A stretch of DNA of 64,000 nucleotides from Plutella xylostella (GCF_932276165.1 NC_064000.1:7812001-7876000), one strand, 5' to 3'; numbered from the stretch's first letter, positions 11,377 through 23,444 are shown. Made by a program: numbers and translations. The notes: generated by a model from the letters alone, not told the origin.

Positions 11377-11527
11377 CTAGCTGTTCCCGCGCGCTTCGCT
11401 TCGCCTTAAAAAGTTTTCCCGTGGGAATTCCGGGATAAAAAGTAGCCTATGTTCTTTCCCAGGGTCTAGACCGTATGTATACCAAATTTCATTCAAATCC
11501 GTTCAGTAGTTTTGGCGTGAAAGAGTA

Positions 11528-11558
<31 letters not shown>

Positions 11559-11591
11559 CAGTTACTTTCGCATTTATAATATTAGTTAGGA
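11377..11591 (-). mobile_element. Non-autonomous Helitron-like element (Lep1-type)
   Basis: On the minus strand it runs from TCCTAACTAATATTATAAAT through a GTCT microsatellite to GGGAACAGCTAG. It sits between A and T, as expected for Helitrons (5' TC, 3' CTRR, insertion at AT). Further copies lie at 16,401, 17,618, 33,002 and 53,958. No protein is encoded. Confidence 0.7.
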
Positions 11592-11727
11592 TGTAATAGG
11601 CAGAGCTTACTTGCAATATGGTTGACACTCAGTAAGAATCATCAATTCATCATATCCCTATACATAATCATAGGTTCATATGCGCGTAGCATTGGTTAAT
11701 GTTAAAATGAATTTTATAATTGAAAAA

Positions 11728-11992
11728 AGACGACCGAATGGCGTAGTGGTTAGTGACCCTGACTACTGAGCCGATGGTCCCGGGTTCGATTCCCGGCTGG
11801 GGTAGATATTTGTTTAAACACAGATATTTGTTCTCGGGTCTTGGATGTGCCCGTAAAATGGCAATAGGCCCGCCCCCTATTACATTGGGACTAACATAAC
11901 ACTCTGGCGAAAAGTGTGTGCAGCAATGCACCTCTGCCTACCCCGCAAGGGAGTACATTAGTACAAGGCGTAAGTGCGTGTTTTTTTTTTTG
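11728..11992 (+). mobile_element. tRNA-derived SINE with 13-bp TSD
   Basis: The tRNA-like head (TGGCGTAGTGGTTAGTG, GGTTCGATTCCCGG) matches the SINE at 10,929, but the body differs. It carries CGAAAAGTGTG and CTCTGCCTACCCC blocks and ends in a T-run. TATAATTGAAAAA flanks it at 11,715-11,727 and 11,993-12,005. Confidence 0.8.
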
Positions 11993-12247
11993 TATAATTG
12001 AAAAAGTTTGAGGACAGTTTGTGGATTTGACATTGGTTTAAAATATAAATTTAATTTTAACTAACACCGTTATTCGGTACTCTCAACACAAATATATACG
12101 ATAGAAAGAAAGCAAATATAATATGAAAGATGGAAACGAAACACATTGTCATGCGAATTTCTCGTATCAAATGTCTAGGGGACCGTTTCATAAAACTGAC
12201 AATTTGTTTTGCTATGGCAATTCTATAATCTACTCGAGGGAGAGATT

Positions 12248-12365
12248 TGTGTTATTTTTATTTATTTATTTATTTGATACTTTATTGCACAAATATGAAA
12301 TATAAGTGTACAAAAGGTGGACTTAATGCTAAAAGCATTTTCTTCTATTCCATTATGTCTGGTAG
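12248..12365 (-). mobile_element. LINE 3'-end fragment
   Basis: It starts with a (TTTA)n tail and TTGATACTTTATTGCAC, followed by GGTGGACTTAATGCTAAAAG. The same fragment occurs at 28,150-28,484. It reads as the 3' end of a minus-oriented non-LTR element truncated after about 110 bp. Confidence 0.6.
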
Positions 12366-12461
12366 ATAACATTTGTAATCCTATCGTTAATTTTCGGCTT
12401 ACTAAATCAAATATTACTCTTCACAACCTGTAAACACATGATCGAGCTGTAGTGAAACTTA

Positions 12462-12602
12462 GGCCTTGTTCCACAATGTCTGGTTAGTGGCTACCTGTGA
12501 GATAAAATACATGCTGTCACTGTCAAAAAAATTGTAACAGAGAGTGACAGCATGTATTTTATCTCACAGGTAGCCACTAACCAGACATTGTGAAACAGGG
12601 CC
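12462..12602. mobile_element. Hairpin MITE, Harbinger-like, TTA TSD
   Basis: 141 bp, almost a perfect palindrome: arms of about 64 bp begin GGCCTTGTTCCACAATGTC and are repeated as the complement. TTA flanks both sides (12,459-12,461 and 12,603-12,605). A GGCC-starting end with a TTA duplication fits PIF/Harbinger (Tourist-type) MITEs. Confidence 0.85.
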
Positions 12603-12798
12603 TTAGTATTGTATTGTTAGTTATACGAAACGGGCCCTGTTGGGGACAAGTAGCCGTCACATGTGATGCTCCAGCGATTCCGGGTCAAGACGGGACAGCT
12701 GGTCACTCTATTTAACGAAAATACAAGCTTCAGAGAGCTGCTGCGCGAGCCACGACTCTATCTTGTTGTATTAAACGTGCCGATTGCACGACACCTTT

Positions 12799-13132
12799 TC
12801 TATTCTATTCTATTCTCTGTGGGGGTGTAAGTACCTGCACCTGGCTCTCTCGAATGGAACCGTTGTGCATATCCCCAAGGTCTAAACTGCCTTCCGAAGC
12901 TTGGACCATTTTCCCACCACGCTGGTCCACTGCGGGTTGGTGGGTTCACATATCTAGATTTGCTAAATCTAGATATGCAGGTTTCCTTACGATGTTTTCC
13001 TTCACCGTAAGAGCGATGGTATACATTGTACTTAAGTTAAAAGAACTCATTGGTACATGTCAGCGCCGGGATTCGAACCCGCATCTCTGGCGTGAGAAGC
13101 GGGCGCTTACCCGACTGAGCTACCACCGCTCC
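12799..13132 (-). mobile_element. tRNA-derived SINE with 14-bp TSD
   Basis: On the minus strand it begins with a tRNA-like head (A-box TAGCTCAGTCGG, B-box GGTTCGAATCC). The body contains a CTAGATTTAGCAAATCTAG palindrome and it ends in an (AGAAT)n tail. TGCACGACACCTTT flanks it at 12,785-12,798 and 13,133-13,146. Related pieces lie at 41,411/45,131 and 58,208. Confidence 0.88.
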
Positions 13133-13146
13133 TGCACGACACCTTT

Positions 13147-13940
13147 CGTTCGTTCGTTTCTCGTCAGAGAGTAACCATCCAGCTACTGAAGGCCGGGTGG
13201 CCAGCCGTGTGCTTCAACTGGTTTAGGTACATGCGAATGTCAAATGTTTTTTTAATGCTACCATCGGTCTTTCGACACATACAGATACAGCCATCCCAGA
13301 GTGTCCTTGTATTGAAGACGAACTAAATAAAGCGAGGTACGCTTCGTTAAGTTAAGTGCTTTTACCTGTTCCTGTTCTGTCTTACACGGGTCGGCTAATT
13401 AGAATGAAATCCGTCGAATGGAAGTCTAGTACTTTTTGAATTTATTCGCTACAAAATACCTAGGTATAATGCGTAAAATAATATAGATCAATATTCTGTT
13501 CTCTCCAATTTTGGTGAAAACTAAGCTTCCTGAAAGTAAATATCCATTAAGACCTTATTAAGAATTGCTATGTTAAGTATATTATGACTTCCTTCCTCTA
13601 AAAGGTGTACACGGAATAAGCAAATAGCTTCACAACCAATTACGAATATACGTTTTTCAAGCAGCTGTTTTCGAAGAAATGGCATTTGCAATGGCTTACA
13701 TTACATGAAATGTACCTTTGATATTCGCTAGCACCTGCCGACTTAAGTGGAATAATGTAAAGAATTCATTACTCTTTTAACAGTTATCGTGCTTTGAGTG
13801 AAATATTGGCTTATGAAAGGTTAGAAACTTTAAAATGCTTAAGTTTTGTCAGCTGTTTGCATAAAAGGATGATTGGGAATATTTTTCTTTTTCCTGCTCG
13901 ATCGGTTCCAAAATCTCGCACTTAGAGTGCAGAGGGCAGC
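13147..13940. other. Intergenic DNA, no gene seen
   Basis: AT-rich with no convincing coding or RNA feature. Confidence 0.5.
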
Positions 13941-13944
13941 CATT

Positions 13945-14262
13945 GGATAGGTGACCGATTTCAAGTGGTTCTTTTCTGGACGCTTCCGTGCTTCGGACGG
14001 CACGTTAAGCCGTGGGTCCCGGCTGCTGCTTCGGCAGCAGTCGTTAAGCCTAGTCAGAGGCCTTCGGGCGGCTTAAAAACATCTGACAGTCGGGCAACCC
14101 GACTTACCCGACAACTCTCTCAGCATAAGCTTGCTTGTGTTGGGGTCCACCAACCCGCACTTGGCCAGCGTGGTGGACTAGGCCTAAAAAACCCTTCCTT
14201 CCTTGGAAGGAGACCCGTGCCCCAGCAGTGGGGACGTGATGGGTCGTGATGATGATGACACA
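13945..14262 (+). mobile_element. Retroelement 3' end with (TGA)n-type tail
   Basis: About 300 bp containing GACGCTTCCGTGCTTCGG, a GCTGCTGCTTCGGCAGCAG hairpin, TTGGAAGGAGACCCGTG and CAGCAGTGGGGACGTGATGG, ending in GATGATGATGA. Copies at 3541 and 26,935 share it. The repeated open frame across it is conserved repeat sequence, not a gene. Confidence 0.7.
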
Positions 14263-15731
14263 AATTTGCGTTTAGTTTTCACTTCTCGAAAACATGCACA
14301 CCGAATGCAGGTGGCTTAGTGCGAGTGCGTAATATTTATTAGATCGTGTCAAAAAAAAACAAGCAACCAGCCTGTGATCTAGTCTAGAAGTCTAGACGAT
14401 AAATCAGACTAGCAATCTGCATAATATCTTCATTTCAATTTATATTGCCTCCAGGATTATTCTGACATTTGCAATGATCGACGCAGCTTTTAAAATCTTA
14501 TGGGCGTTTCTCACTTGAGTAAATCTAGCATGAGCTTAAGTCCTATTCAAGGACAGTACATCCAATCACAGCGCTGAATTTCATGTTAACTTGACGTTCT
14601 TAGGTGCGACACTGGCAAATATACATAGGAATTAACATGAACCAGAGTTTTGGAGATGGCCTTTAATTCTGTGTCGAAAAAGCATTTTTTATTACTTACC
14701 TAGTACATGTTACTCGAGAATATGATTAGGTTATATCAAAGTAAATCGTTTTGTTACCCATAATACCGACCCATTCGGATTTACAACTGTAACTTTGCAT
14801 GCGAATAATGACTATGGGAGGGAAATCCATCTGAAGAACCGTCATGGTGTCTGCACCGAGGCCTATATCCACTTATTTAAAGTATTTATTTACATGCTCA
14901 CACCGCACAGGTACGCACAGCGTTAATTGGATAAAAGTTATGTTAATGACTTTTATGGTGATTGATTACTATGTACGGCGATACGGCTCGCGACCCATCC
15001 CGTGAGTACAAATACAGCGAAAAGCGGGTGGGTCGCTTGCGTTGCACCTCTGACTAGCCCGGGGATAGTCTGAGGCATACTCTGTTTACTCGTAGGATGC
15101 ATCTAAATTTTAAGAATATTCGTTGATTTTTTTTTAAGTGACTCTGTTTCAAACATTCATACTTCTTACAAACATACCTTTGCGTTTCCAACCTGAAATT
15201 CCTAAGCATTTCAGCATAACTGTCATCAACATGACAAAGGAAGGTGTGCTACATACAGCGAACACGACACCTGTATGTCGACCCACCTGTACACTTGTAC
15301 CGTACGGGTCGTAATAATAACAAATGTACAAGTGTTCGCCACTCCTTGATGACATCAACTCAAGGGCGTACCCAGGATTTCAGCTAGGGGGGGCAGCTCA
15401 TATCTGTTCCGAGATGATGGTCGGTCGGGTTATATTGAAATATTGTAGATAGAAGAATATTAAATCAAAATATCTGACTAAAAAGAAAAGATACTTTGTT
15501 TCCAACCAACACTTCATATTGCGCACAGTAAGTAACACGTTTTTAATTCTCACTTGTAAGGAAAATTTACGTGAATTTTTTCTTTCCCTGCTCCTACCTG
15601 GGTACGCTCTTGCATCAACTGGCTGGCGATTCGAACTAAAGTGTGTGTGTACGCTTGTATTACAAGTAGTACGAGTACTATTGTCATGAAATAGTGCAAA
15701 CGGGAAAATATGCTAACTCAACTAACCTAAG
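14263..15731. other. Intergenic DNA with a dispersed repeat block
   Basis: No gene is supported. A block near 14,975-15,080 (CGCGACCCATCCCGTGAGTAC, then AGCGGGTGGGTCGC) recurs near 30,870-30,985. Confidence 0.5.
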
Positions 15732-16145
15732 GGTCAATTCAGACGTACCACAACCACACCACAGCCACAACCACACCACAACCACGCCGTGTGGTCGGGC
15801 GTATATTTTGTATTGAAAATGAATAATCCAATTCACACGTGCCACATTTTGCCGTTGTCATCGACCACCTGTGTAATACGACCACATCGCAACCACATCG
15901 CGTCGGCAACGCTGCCACGCGGCGGCGGCACCGCGGCCACCTCCTCTCCCTATTAACTGCAGTGCCGTGGTCGTACCACGTGGGTACCACATAGCAAAGA
16001 CAGCGACAACACAACCACATCGACATTTTGTCGCTGCCACAACGCAACTGCAAAAAGCCGCTGTCACACTATTCACACGTAACCACAGCTTGACCACATT
16101 ATGTCGCTGCGACGTGGTGTGGTTGTGGTACGTGTGAATTGACGC
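15732..16145. mobile_element. Foldback MITE rich in CCACAAC / GTTGTGG
   Basis: The ends GGTCAATTCA and TGAATTGACGC are inverted, followed inward by ACGTACCACAACCACACC and its complement. TAAG occurs on both sides (15,728-15,731 and 16,146-16,149). The long minus-strand open frames here (Cys/Arg/Val-rich) come from the biased repeat composition. Confidence 0.75.
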
Positions 16146-16150
16146 TAAGA

Positions 16151-16217
16151 TCGCATCCAGTGGCGTGCTTTAGGAGAGGCCTACGTCCAGCAGTGGACTG
16201 CTAGGCTGATGATGAAC
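16151..16217 (+). mobile_element. RTE-type LINE 3' tail
   Basis: It carries CAGTGGCGTGC, AGGAGAGGCCTACGTCCAGC and a GCTGATGATGA tail, the 3' end shared with RTE copies at 29,252 and 42,018. The rest is truncated. Confidence 0.6.
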
Positions 16218-16263
16218 TAACCTAACTCAAATTGCGATAATGGTTGCTTAGATATGTTTTCTA

Positions 16264-16363
16264 CAGGGTGTTGCAAAAAGGGCTAAGCCGAATTTCCAAA
16301 TCTCTTACAACAAAAGTTGTTTAGGCTTAATAGGTATAGTAGCTCTTTTTACAACACTCTGTA
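16264..16363. mobile_element. Short MITE, ACAGGGTGTTGCAAAAAGGG ends
   Basis: Inverted ends ACAGGGTGTTGCAAAAAGGG and CTCTTTTTACAACACTCTGT over about 100 bp. A related copy lies at 30,630-30,782. Confidence 0.6.
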
Positions 16364-16400
16364 TTGTGCGGACAGTTTCAGAAATATAGCATACAGAAAA

Positions 16401-16605
16401 TCCTAACTAATATTATAAATGCGAAAGTAACTGTGTCTGTCTGTCTGTCTGTCTGTCTGTTACTCTTTCACGCCAAAACTACTGAACGGATTTGAATGAA
16501 ATTTGGTATACATACGTTCTAGGGAAAGAACATAGGCTACTTTTTATCCCGGAATTCCCACGGGAAAACTTTTTAATGCGAAGCGAAGCGCGCGGGAACA
16601 GCTAG
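16401..16605 (+). mobile_element. Helitron-like element (Lep1-type)
   Basis: It starts TCCTAACTAATATTATAAAT after an A and ends GGGAACAGCTAG before a T, with the GTCT repeat inside. Same family as 11,377. Confidence 0.7.
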
Positions 16606-16749
16606 TTATAAATCATTTATTGGGCCAGTACACGGCCAAATACACGCGCACTAGAAAACTATTAACATTAAGCCCATTCTGCCCCCATTCAGGTTTCCAG
16701 TTCATCGCATAAATACTAAACTTGTGTACTGAATCTAGCTAGCTCTACT

Positions 16750-16945
16750 CTTAGATTAACAATATATAAACAAATTGTGCGTCACATACAAAAACAAAGC
16801 TAAAAACTAACACATTTGTGTCACACAAATAACAACCATTGTACTAAGAAATAAAGCCAGGGCTCGGTGGTGGAAGTGGGGTGTTATTTGTCGAGACGTT
16901 TTTTTTGCACTGACACTCCATCTGTTCGTATATTGTTAATCTAAG
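16750..16945 (+). mobile_element. MITE of the CTTAGATTAA family
   Basis: It runs CTTAGATTAACAATATA to TATTGTTAATCTAAG (inverted ends), with the TTGCACTGACACTCCATCT block typical of the family. A nearly matching 26-bp direct repeat flanks it (about 16,724-16,749 and 16,947-16,972), much longer than the 8 bp seen at 27,958. Confidence 0.75.
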
Positions 16946-16972
16946 TGTGTACTGAATCTAGCGTGCTCTACT

Positions 16973-17617
16973 AGGATTACTGAATACTTCATGATCGTGA
17001 TAAACTCAAGTTAAGTACAACCGAAATTAAAACTAGGTCATGGCATAGTGGAGTTGTAAATTATCTATTTTATTTATTACGTATCCTACTTACCTTACTA
17101 CTTAATTAATATGTGAACGAACTTTGGTATTTATTTTACTTTACCTAAAGTACCTACCTAAATCTTTTATGGCGTTCACTACTCAGTTTTGGAATGAGTG
17201 TAATGCACTTAGGGTACAAATCTATTCAAAGCATAATGTGCATTTGTTTCCTCGCGGGTATTTTCCTTCACCGTAAGAACACGTGGTATAATTATATTTA
17301 AATTCCGTATATGACAAAATTCGTACGCACGACCTCATGTATATTATGGCATTATAGGCAGACAAATTGATCGTAAACCAGTCCATTCATAGATCGTTTT
17401 CAAGAATACAAATAGGGCCACATCAGTTCACAACGGAAATCGACCACTATTTACAATTTAAACCTCAATTAGTTTACTGAAGATTAACTGCGTTTAATTA
17501 AATTGGTACTTTTGCTACATGATTCCCTAAAATGTAGGTAAGTACCTACATACATACATAAGGTAAGTGTCCACCTATCGGTATCGTACCGTATCGCACC
17601 AATCGGATTATGATAAA
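16973..17617. other. Intergenic DNA, no gene seen
   Basis: AT-rich, with a short SINE-like fragment (TTTTCCTTCACCGTAAGAAC near 17,262) and nothing coding. Confidence 0.5.
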
Positions 17618-17828
17618 CTAGCTGTTCCCGCGCGCTTCGCTTCGCCTTAAAAAGTTTTCCCGTGGGAATTCCGGGATAAAAAGTAGCCTATGTTCTTTCC
17701 CAGGGTCTAGACCGTATTTATACCAAATTTTATTCAAATCCGTTCAGTATTTTTGGCGTGAAAGAGTAACAGACAGACAGACAGACAGACAGACACAGTT
17801 ACTTTCGCATTTATAATATTAGTTAGGA
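17618..17828 (-). mobile_element. Helitron-like element (Lep1-type)
   Basis: Same family and orientation as 11,377. It is bounded by CTAG at 17,618 and TCC (minus) at 17,828, between A and T. Confidence 0.7.
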
Positions 17829-18427
17829 TTTATGGAGAAACGGAGTCGGCAATGCCGATGAATTGGACGTTTTCTATAAAAATAATACTGTATTGTATGC
17901 GATGCGTCCGTTGCGTACGACGCCGAAAGGTTAAGATTCTCTATGGTGCTTCATCAAATTTAAGGAAGATCCGTTTTTGAAGGTTTTTTGTGATGATGAC
18001 ATATAGTAGAAGTGGTTACGCAATGGTTCTAATCTTTGTACCCTGTTTTATGATCATTTTCAAATGTTATTTAAGTAATTTATTTAAAAATGTCAATGCT
18101 ATTTAAATGTACGAAGGTCGATAGATGGAAAGAGGACACATTACCCTTAAAGAAGTCTGCATAGATAAAGAAGGTATAAGGTACCCAATATTATTTAATT
18201 TAAGTACTAATAATTGACTAATTGTTATGTAACATACTTAAGAGAAGTTTTTTTTACCGACTTCGTAAAAGGGATGAGGTTCTAAATTCGTCGGTATTGT
18301 AAAAATATTATAATTAATAATAACAGGTATTTTTCACATAGACTATAGATTTGCTAGCCGCTCATTGCTGGCTGCACGTAAAAAAAAGTTTATATATGCC
18401 AGCCTCAGATAAACTACAAATAGATTC
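17829..18427. other. Intergenic DNA with part of a CCGACTTC-type repeat
   Basis: A fragment of the common ACCGACTTC...AATTCGTCGG repeat lies at about 18,257-18,294. Its inverted counterpart is at about 26,345-26,393. No gene. Confidence 0.5.
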
Positions 18428-19819
18428 GCAATCGCCGTGTGCACTATTCTCTTTCTCACTCAAACCATAGATGTTGCCGACAAAAAAATAAAACCTAAAT
18501 ATGGGGAAATTTAACTTATCATAATAACAAAAACAAAACTTGAGTATATCGTCGGTTGATAAGAAAAAGACACTAAAGGCTAATTTTTCAATAGCCAGAC
18601 AAAAGTTTTGCTGGGAAATAATTTTGATGCTGTTGCGTCTCAATGTTTCTCAATGTTTGTATTACCCAGATAACATTTATCTGAATATTGAAAAATCAGC
18701 CTTAGTGAGTTTTTCCTGTCAACCGACGATATAAGAAAAAAAACTTTACTCATACTTATTTGATTTCAATATAATTATTTAATATACACAAACTGAGTGG
18801 ATTGTATAATTCATTGTCTTCGTCCAATCGAAACAATCCTCTTCAAAATGTGCCGGACACAATTTTTGTATGTTTCCTTGGTTCCCAATTTGTGCGACCG
18901 GTAATGTCTATCCATTTTCTTGATATATTTTTTTCTGTCGGAAACCTATGAAAGAGATAAATGGATGAGCATGAGCATTATAATCGTGGGCCAAATATGT
19001 GATGGGGTTTTTTTTTAAAGGAAACACGTATTTCGTATTAATACAATAAACTTTATATTATACAGAAGAAATCACACATGGAAGAAAAAAAAAGAAATGA
19101 ACGTTTCCTCACAATGAGAGGCACCTCATTTGAAAGAGGAGAATGACTTCTACAAAATACAATCTTCACAAAAACCGAATTCGTGCGCCCCATTTGTAAA
19201 CCCAACCCGAGTCCGTTACAATTTCTAGTATTTTCTTTGCATACTATAATATTTGTGGGTAAAATAAATTTTCAATAACTTGCAACACCATGTGATTTGT
19301 TATGATATGGTACCTCGTAATTTTTACTTAAAACTGATACTAAAAGACCTTACAGTATTAAAATTAGTATCGTTTTATATTAAAATCGAGCCAATAGATA
19401 GTACTATAATGAATGTAAGCTTGTTAAACTTGATAGTATCTACTTACATGTGAAAATATATCTCATCCATCATTCCATCGTGTTTTCGTTCAATATGCTC
19501 TATACAACCCAACAAAATCCACCCACCCATGTCACACACTCGTTAAGTGATGATAATAGTCTAATAAACTTAATAAACACCCACAAATCACTAGCAAATC
19601 AAAAATAAATAGCATTTAGAAAATTTTGTTGTAACTGTCAGCCTTTGTTTGGCAAAGATTTTTCATTTGTTTCATTGTTTGGCAAAGAGAACTGACGTAA
19701 ACAGGCGCCACAGCAAAAAGGACAAAAAACATTTACAGCTTAACGTTTCTTTCTTACGCTTAATGTAGCTAAGCGTCTCTTTTTCGCAATGTCAGAACTG
19801 TCACGATTATACCCCTGTG
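18428..19819 (-). mobile_element. THAP-encoding transposon remnant, left inverted arm
   Basis: About 1.39 kb, near-identical to the complement of 23,973-25,372. Its 5' terminus is the sharp CACAGGGGTATAATCG end at 19,819. It carries the same two-exon THAP remnant (translation MGGWILLGCIEHIERK..., then FPTEKN...KWIDI...NWEP). A frame disturbance falls just before the third zinc ligand. A 181-bp MITE is inserted at 18,549. THAP domains are known in P-element and related transposases; no catalytic domain is seen here. Confidence 0.7.
18549..18729. mobile_element. 181-bp MITE with TATA flanks
   Basis: Inverted ends TCGTCGGTTGA... of about 45 bp, flanked by TATA on both sides. It lies at the equivalent position in the other arm (25,071-25,251), so it inserted before the arms were duplicated. 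Confidence 0.75.
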
Positions 19820-21375
19820 ATGCCAGCAAACCTACGGCACGCGCCAAAAAACAGGCGCCAAGCCCACACGTCGTCGCGCCAGGCCATTCATAAAAAGAAT
19901 AAACAGTCTTCACAGAGTAAAAAACTCCTTTGTATTAGTTCCGTTTCCGTTCGACGTTTGAAATTCACGGCGCGCTTTCCCGCGTAATCCACCGGCCGAT
20001 AATCGCAAGGTCATTGAACCGATGCGCGGTGGTATGGTCAAGGTTTTTTGTTCATCAAGTTCAGATTACGTTGGTAATTAAATGTTTATGATACAAAACT
20101 TTTACTATTGTACTAATTGAATATGAATCGCCACTTTCAAGAGTCTACAACGCAAAAATACCGACTGAATGTGTCGAAATGTAAGTAGGTACAATTAATT
20201 GGGACTCTACGAGAATAGATCGCGTGACTGGTACTCTCAAATTGAATTTAATTAATGCAAAAAAATACTGGTTCAATTATCGTGTACTTATCCCTTAGTA
20301 AGTACAAGTTTCAAGGTTGTTATTTAGAATATTAAGACAGGCGATATGAAAATTATTCGTCATTATCATTACAGCTCATTTTACGTTCGCGTTTAAGGAT
20401 TTTCAATTCGTTCTTTCTATTTTGTCTTCATTTTCGTATTCCAATTGCTAGACTATTCCTACGATATCAAATGCTAATCACTTTAAAGCTTTTTACAAAA
20501 ATCACTGAATTTCTTCGTTTGAGCACTAACATTCTACTATTATCTCTTCCTATTCCTAACCGTATTTGAACGTGTTGACATGAAGGTTTAAAGACATGTG
20601 AAGAGTCACAGAGCAAAAGAGACTTATAAGAGACATTCACGTCTAGCCGCCATTTTTCAAGTCTCATCGTTAATTAGTTATGCGTATCTTAGCGCAGACA
20701 TGTCGTGAGTTCTTCTCTCTCGGCTTTCAGTTATTACCCTTATTTACATCTACATAAATACATGAACTGCATTCTTTATCTGATGTAATCTTTCTTAGCG
20801 TGTTGGGTTAGGTTTTGTCACTGTGGTGATAGTACCAGCATCAAAAATTATAGCAAAATAACGTTAAATTTCTATGTAAGTATAAAGTTACAAAAATACT
20901 AAGACGTAATTTCCTAAAAATACACGGCCAAAACAAAATTTTGAAGCATCTCTTCCGCAACGATTATGGTTATGCAAATAGGTTTGTGTGAGTTATTAAA
21001 ATGCATTTGTGTTGTTTAGCTCAATAGAATAATGTATTAGAATTTGTTTTGTTGTCATAATTCGGTACTATAAAAGCCGTAATCTGGCCTTGCAGTTTTT
21101 TGCCGAAATTAAGTAAATTACCTGCATAACCAACTTAATTATACTACGAAACAAATGGTTATTGGTTTAATTATACTAATAATGCATTTAACACTTTTTA
21201 GGAGGTCTTCTTTTTTGGAGGTAGTTGGAAATTGATTTCGCGAAAAGAGCCTCCAAAAGTGACATCAACTGTTTCAATAACAATATGTCCGGAGCGTCCT
21301 GGGCAATCAGTGACTGACCCAACTCACAGGCAAATTTTTATTTAAATATTATTAAAAACAGCAACCGTACCATCA
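19820..21375. other. Intergenic spacer between THAP-element copies
   Basis: No gene is supported. A locally GC-rich stretch lies at about 19,830-20,035 (CACGGCGCGC and CACCGGCCGATAATCG). It could be a promoter or part of an unknown element; nothing here decides. Confidence 0.4.
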
Positions 21376-21482
21376 CCGACACATTAGCAAGAAACAATTC
21401 ATAAGCACGTCGCTCGCCTGTCAAACATCTGTCAGATCCATACAAGTTACGTCAGATTTTATAATTACTAATAATGTGTCAG
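21376..21482. mobile_element. Palindromic MITE (CCGACACATTAGC family)
   Basis: Inverted ends CCGACACATTAGCA / TAATGTGTCAG enclose the TCGCTCGCCTGTCAAA core and its partial complement. Related copies lie at 23,445 and 29,127, with a fragment at 38,082. Confidence 0.65.
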
Positions 21483-21594
21483 TCGTGGCATGGTAACCCT
21501 ACAGCAGTAGAGCGATCCGGAAAAAACGCAGCACATTCTATTCGATAGTCTATTCGAAAGTGCTGTCAACCTGTCAACAACAAAATGGCGATGT

Positions 21595-22800
21595 CACAGG
21601 GGTATAATCGTGACAGTTGTGACATTGCGAAAAAGAGACGCTTAGCTACATTAAAGCGTAAGAGAGAAACGTTAAGCTGTACAGGTTTTTTTGTCCTTTT
21701 TGCTCTGGCGCCTGTTTACGTCAGTTTTGGCAGTTCTCTTTGCCAAACAATGAATACTATGACAAACAAAGGCTGACAGTTACAACAAAGAATTTCTAAA
21801 AGTTATTTATTGTTAATTTGCTAGTGGTTTGTGGATGTTTATTAAGTTTATTAGAATATTATCACCACTTAACGACTGTGAGACATGGGTGGGTATAGTT
21901 TGTTCGGTTGTACAGAGCATAGTGAACGAAAACACGATGGAACTATGGATGAGATATCTTTTCACATGTAAGTAGATAATATCAAGTTTTACAAGCTTAC
22001 ATTCACTACAGTACTATCTGTTGGCTTGATTTTAATATAAAACGATACCAATTTTAATACTGTAAGGTCTTTTAGTATCAATTTTAAGTAAAAATTACGA
22101 GGTACCATATAATAACAAATCTCATGGTGTTGCCAGTTATTGAAAATTTATTTTACCCAGAAACAATATAATATTATGTAAAGAAAATACTAGAAATTGT
22201 AACTAAGTTTATAATATAAGAATTCGATGCTGCTGGCCATAATTGATATGGGTAGAAGATGAATAACTTAGATTCTGGGAATTCTAATTGAATAAATGTG
22301 TGATTTCTTCTGTATATGCATATTAAGTTTATTGTATAGCTATAAAATACTTAGGTGTTTCCTTTAAAAATAACCTCCATCACATATTTGGCCCACAATC
22401 ATAATGCTCATACTCACCCATTTATCTCTGCTTCATAGGTTTCCGACAGGAGAAAAAACATTAAGAAAATGGATAAACGCTACCAGACCTACAAATTGGG
22501 AACCAAAGAGTCATACAAAAATTGTGTTCGGCACATTTTGAAGAGGGTTGTTTCGCTCGGATCAATCAATCATACAATCCACTCAGTTTGTGTACAATAA
22601 ATAATTATATTTAAAACAAATATAAATAAATTATTATGTAAGAAAAATCAGCCTTTGTGTGTTTTTCCTATCAACCGACGATATGTCAAGTATTATTTTT
22701 TATAATAATCGTAAGATAAAATTCCCCATAATTAGGTTTTTTTTATTTTGTAGAAACATCTATGATTTGAGTGAGAAGGAGAATTCAGAACACGGCCATT
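21595..22800 (+). mobile_element. THAP-encoding transposon remnant, middle copy
   Basis: It starts at the same CACAGGGGTATAATCG terminus as the two arms but is more diverged and lacks about 100 bp of their interior. The THAP exon reads MGGYSLFGCTEHSERK..., followed by GTAAGT. The second exon starts after an AG and has the KWINA...NWEP part, with the same frame disturbance. It retains only one end of the 181-bp MITE (about 22,642-22,682). Confidence 0.65.
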
Positions 22801-23444
22801 TCTTCTCTAGACAAATATATACTCTAAGGGCGATGTATAGATTTGCAAAAGTTTGACAGCTATCATTCCATAGGTCATTGTCAGAATAATATTATGTACT
22901 CTGTGGTCATTCTTTTCGAAACTCATTCGAAAGGTAAAAAGTGTTCGAAAGTGCTGTCAAGTTGACAATAGTCGCACTCGCATTCGATTCTATTCGTTAG
23001 CTCGTGATACGGGTACAGCACAGTGTCACCGACGCGCTAACAAGAAGCTAAAGAGTATCTCTCCAATCCAATGAAGATCAACACAGCAGCCAACTGAATA
23101 CCAGTATCTCAATTTCAAGATCGCTCGTCGTAATTTAATTAGTTAATTGCGCCCGATTCCTGTCACTGCTAGTCTATAATTAGATAATACTTTTATAATA
23201 AAACCAGTGAAACTAATGGCTGGTTATCACGAGTAGGGAGCTCTTCAAGCGTAACACTTTCTAAGATAGCTGTTGACTTGTTTATTGGAGACGTAAAGAA
23301 ATATCCCGAAGGCTAATGTTTCTTTGCTGGAAATGTTTTGTCTATGGTGAGCCCCATTTTGTCTTCGGTGGGCAGTTGTAGTTAGAATAATTGAATGATT
23401 AGATATTTGTAAAAGGATCTCAGTAGGGTTAAATTAAAACCAAT
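22801..23444. other. Spacer, no gene seen
   Basis: Unique-looking AT-rich DNA without coding or RNA signals. Confidence 0.4.

Noticed and set aside
13061..13131. tRNA-like sequence
   Set aside because: A and B boxes are present, but the tail, body and 14-bp target duplication show a SINE, not a tRNA gene. The same applies at 1757, 10,929, 11,728, 41,411 and 57,037.
13965..14249. 94-codon open frame, similar frame at 27,315
   Set aside because: Both lie in the same dispersed retroelement 3' end; similarity is repeat identity, not a protein family.
15739..16097. Overlapping open frames rich in Cys, Arg and Val on the minus strand
   Set aside because: They fall entirely within a CCACAAC-rich foldback MITE; codon content follows the repeat.
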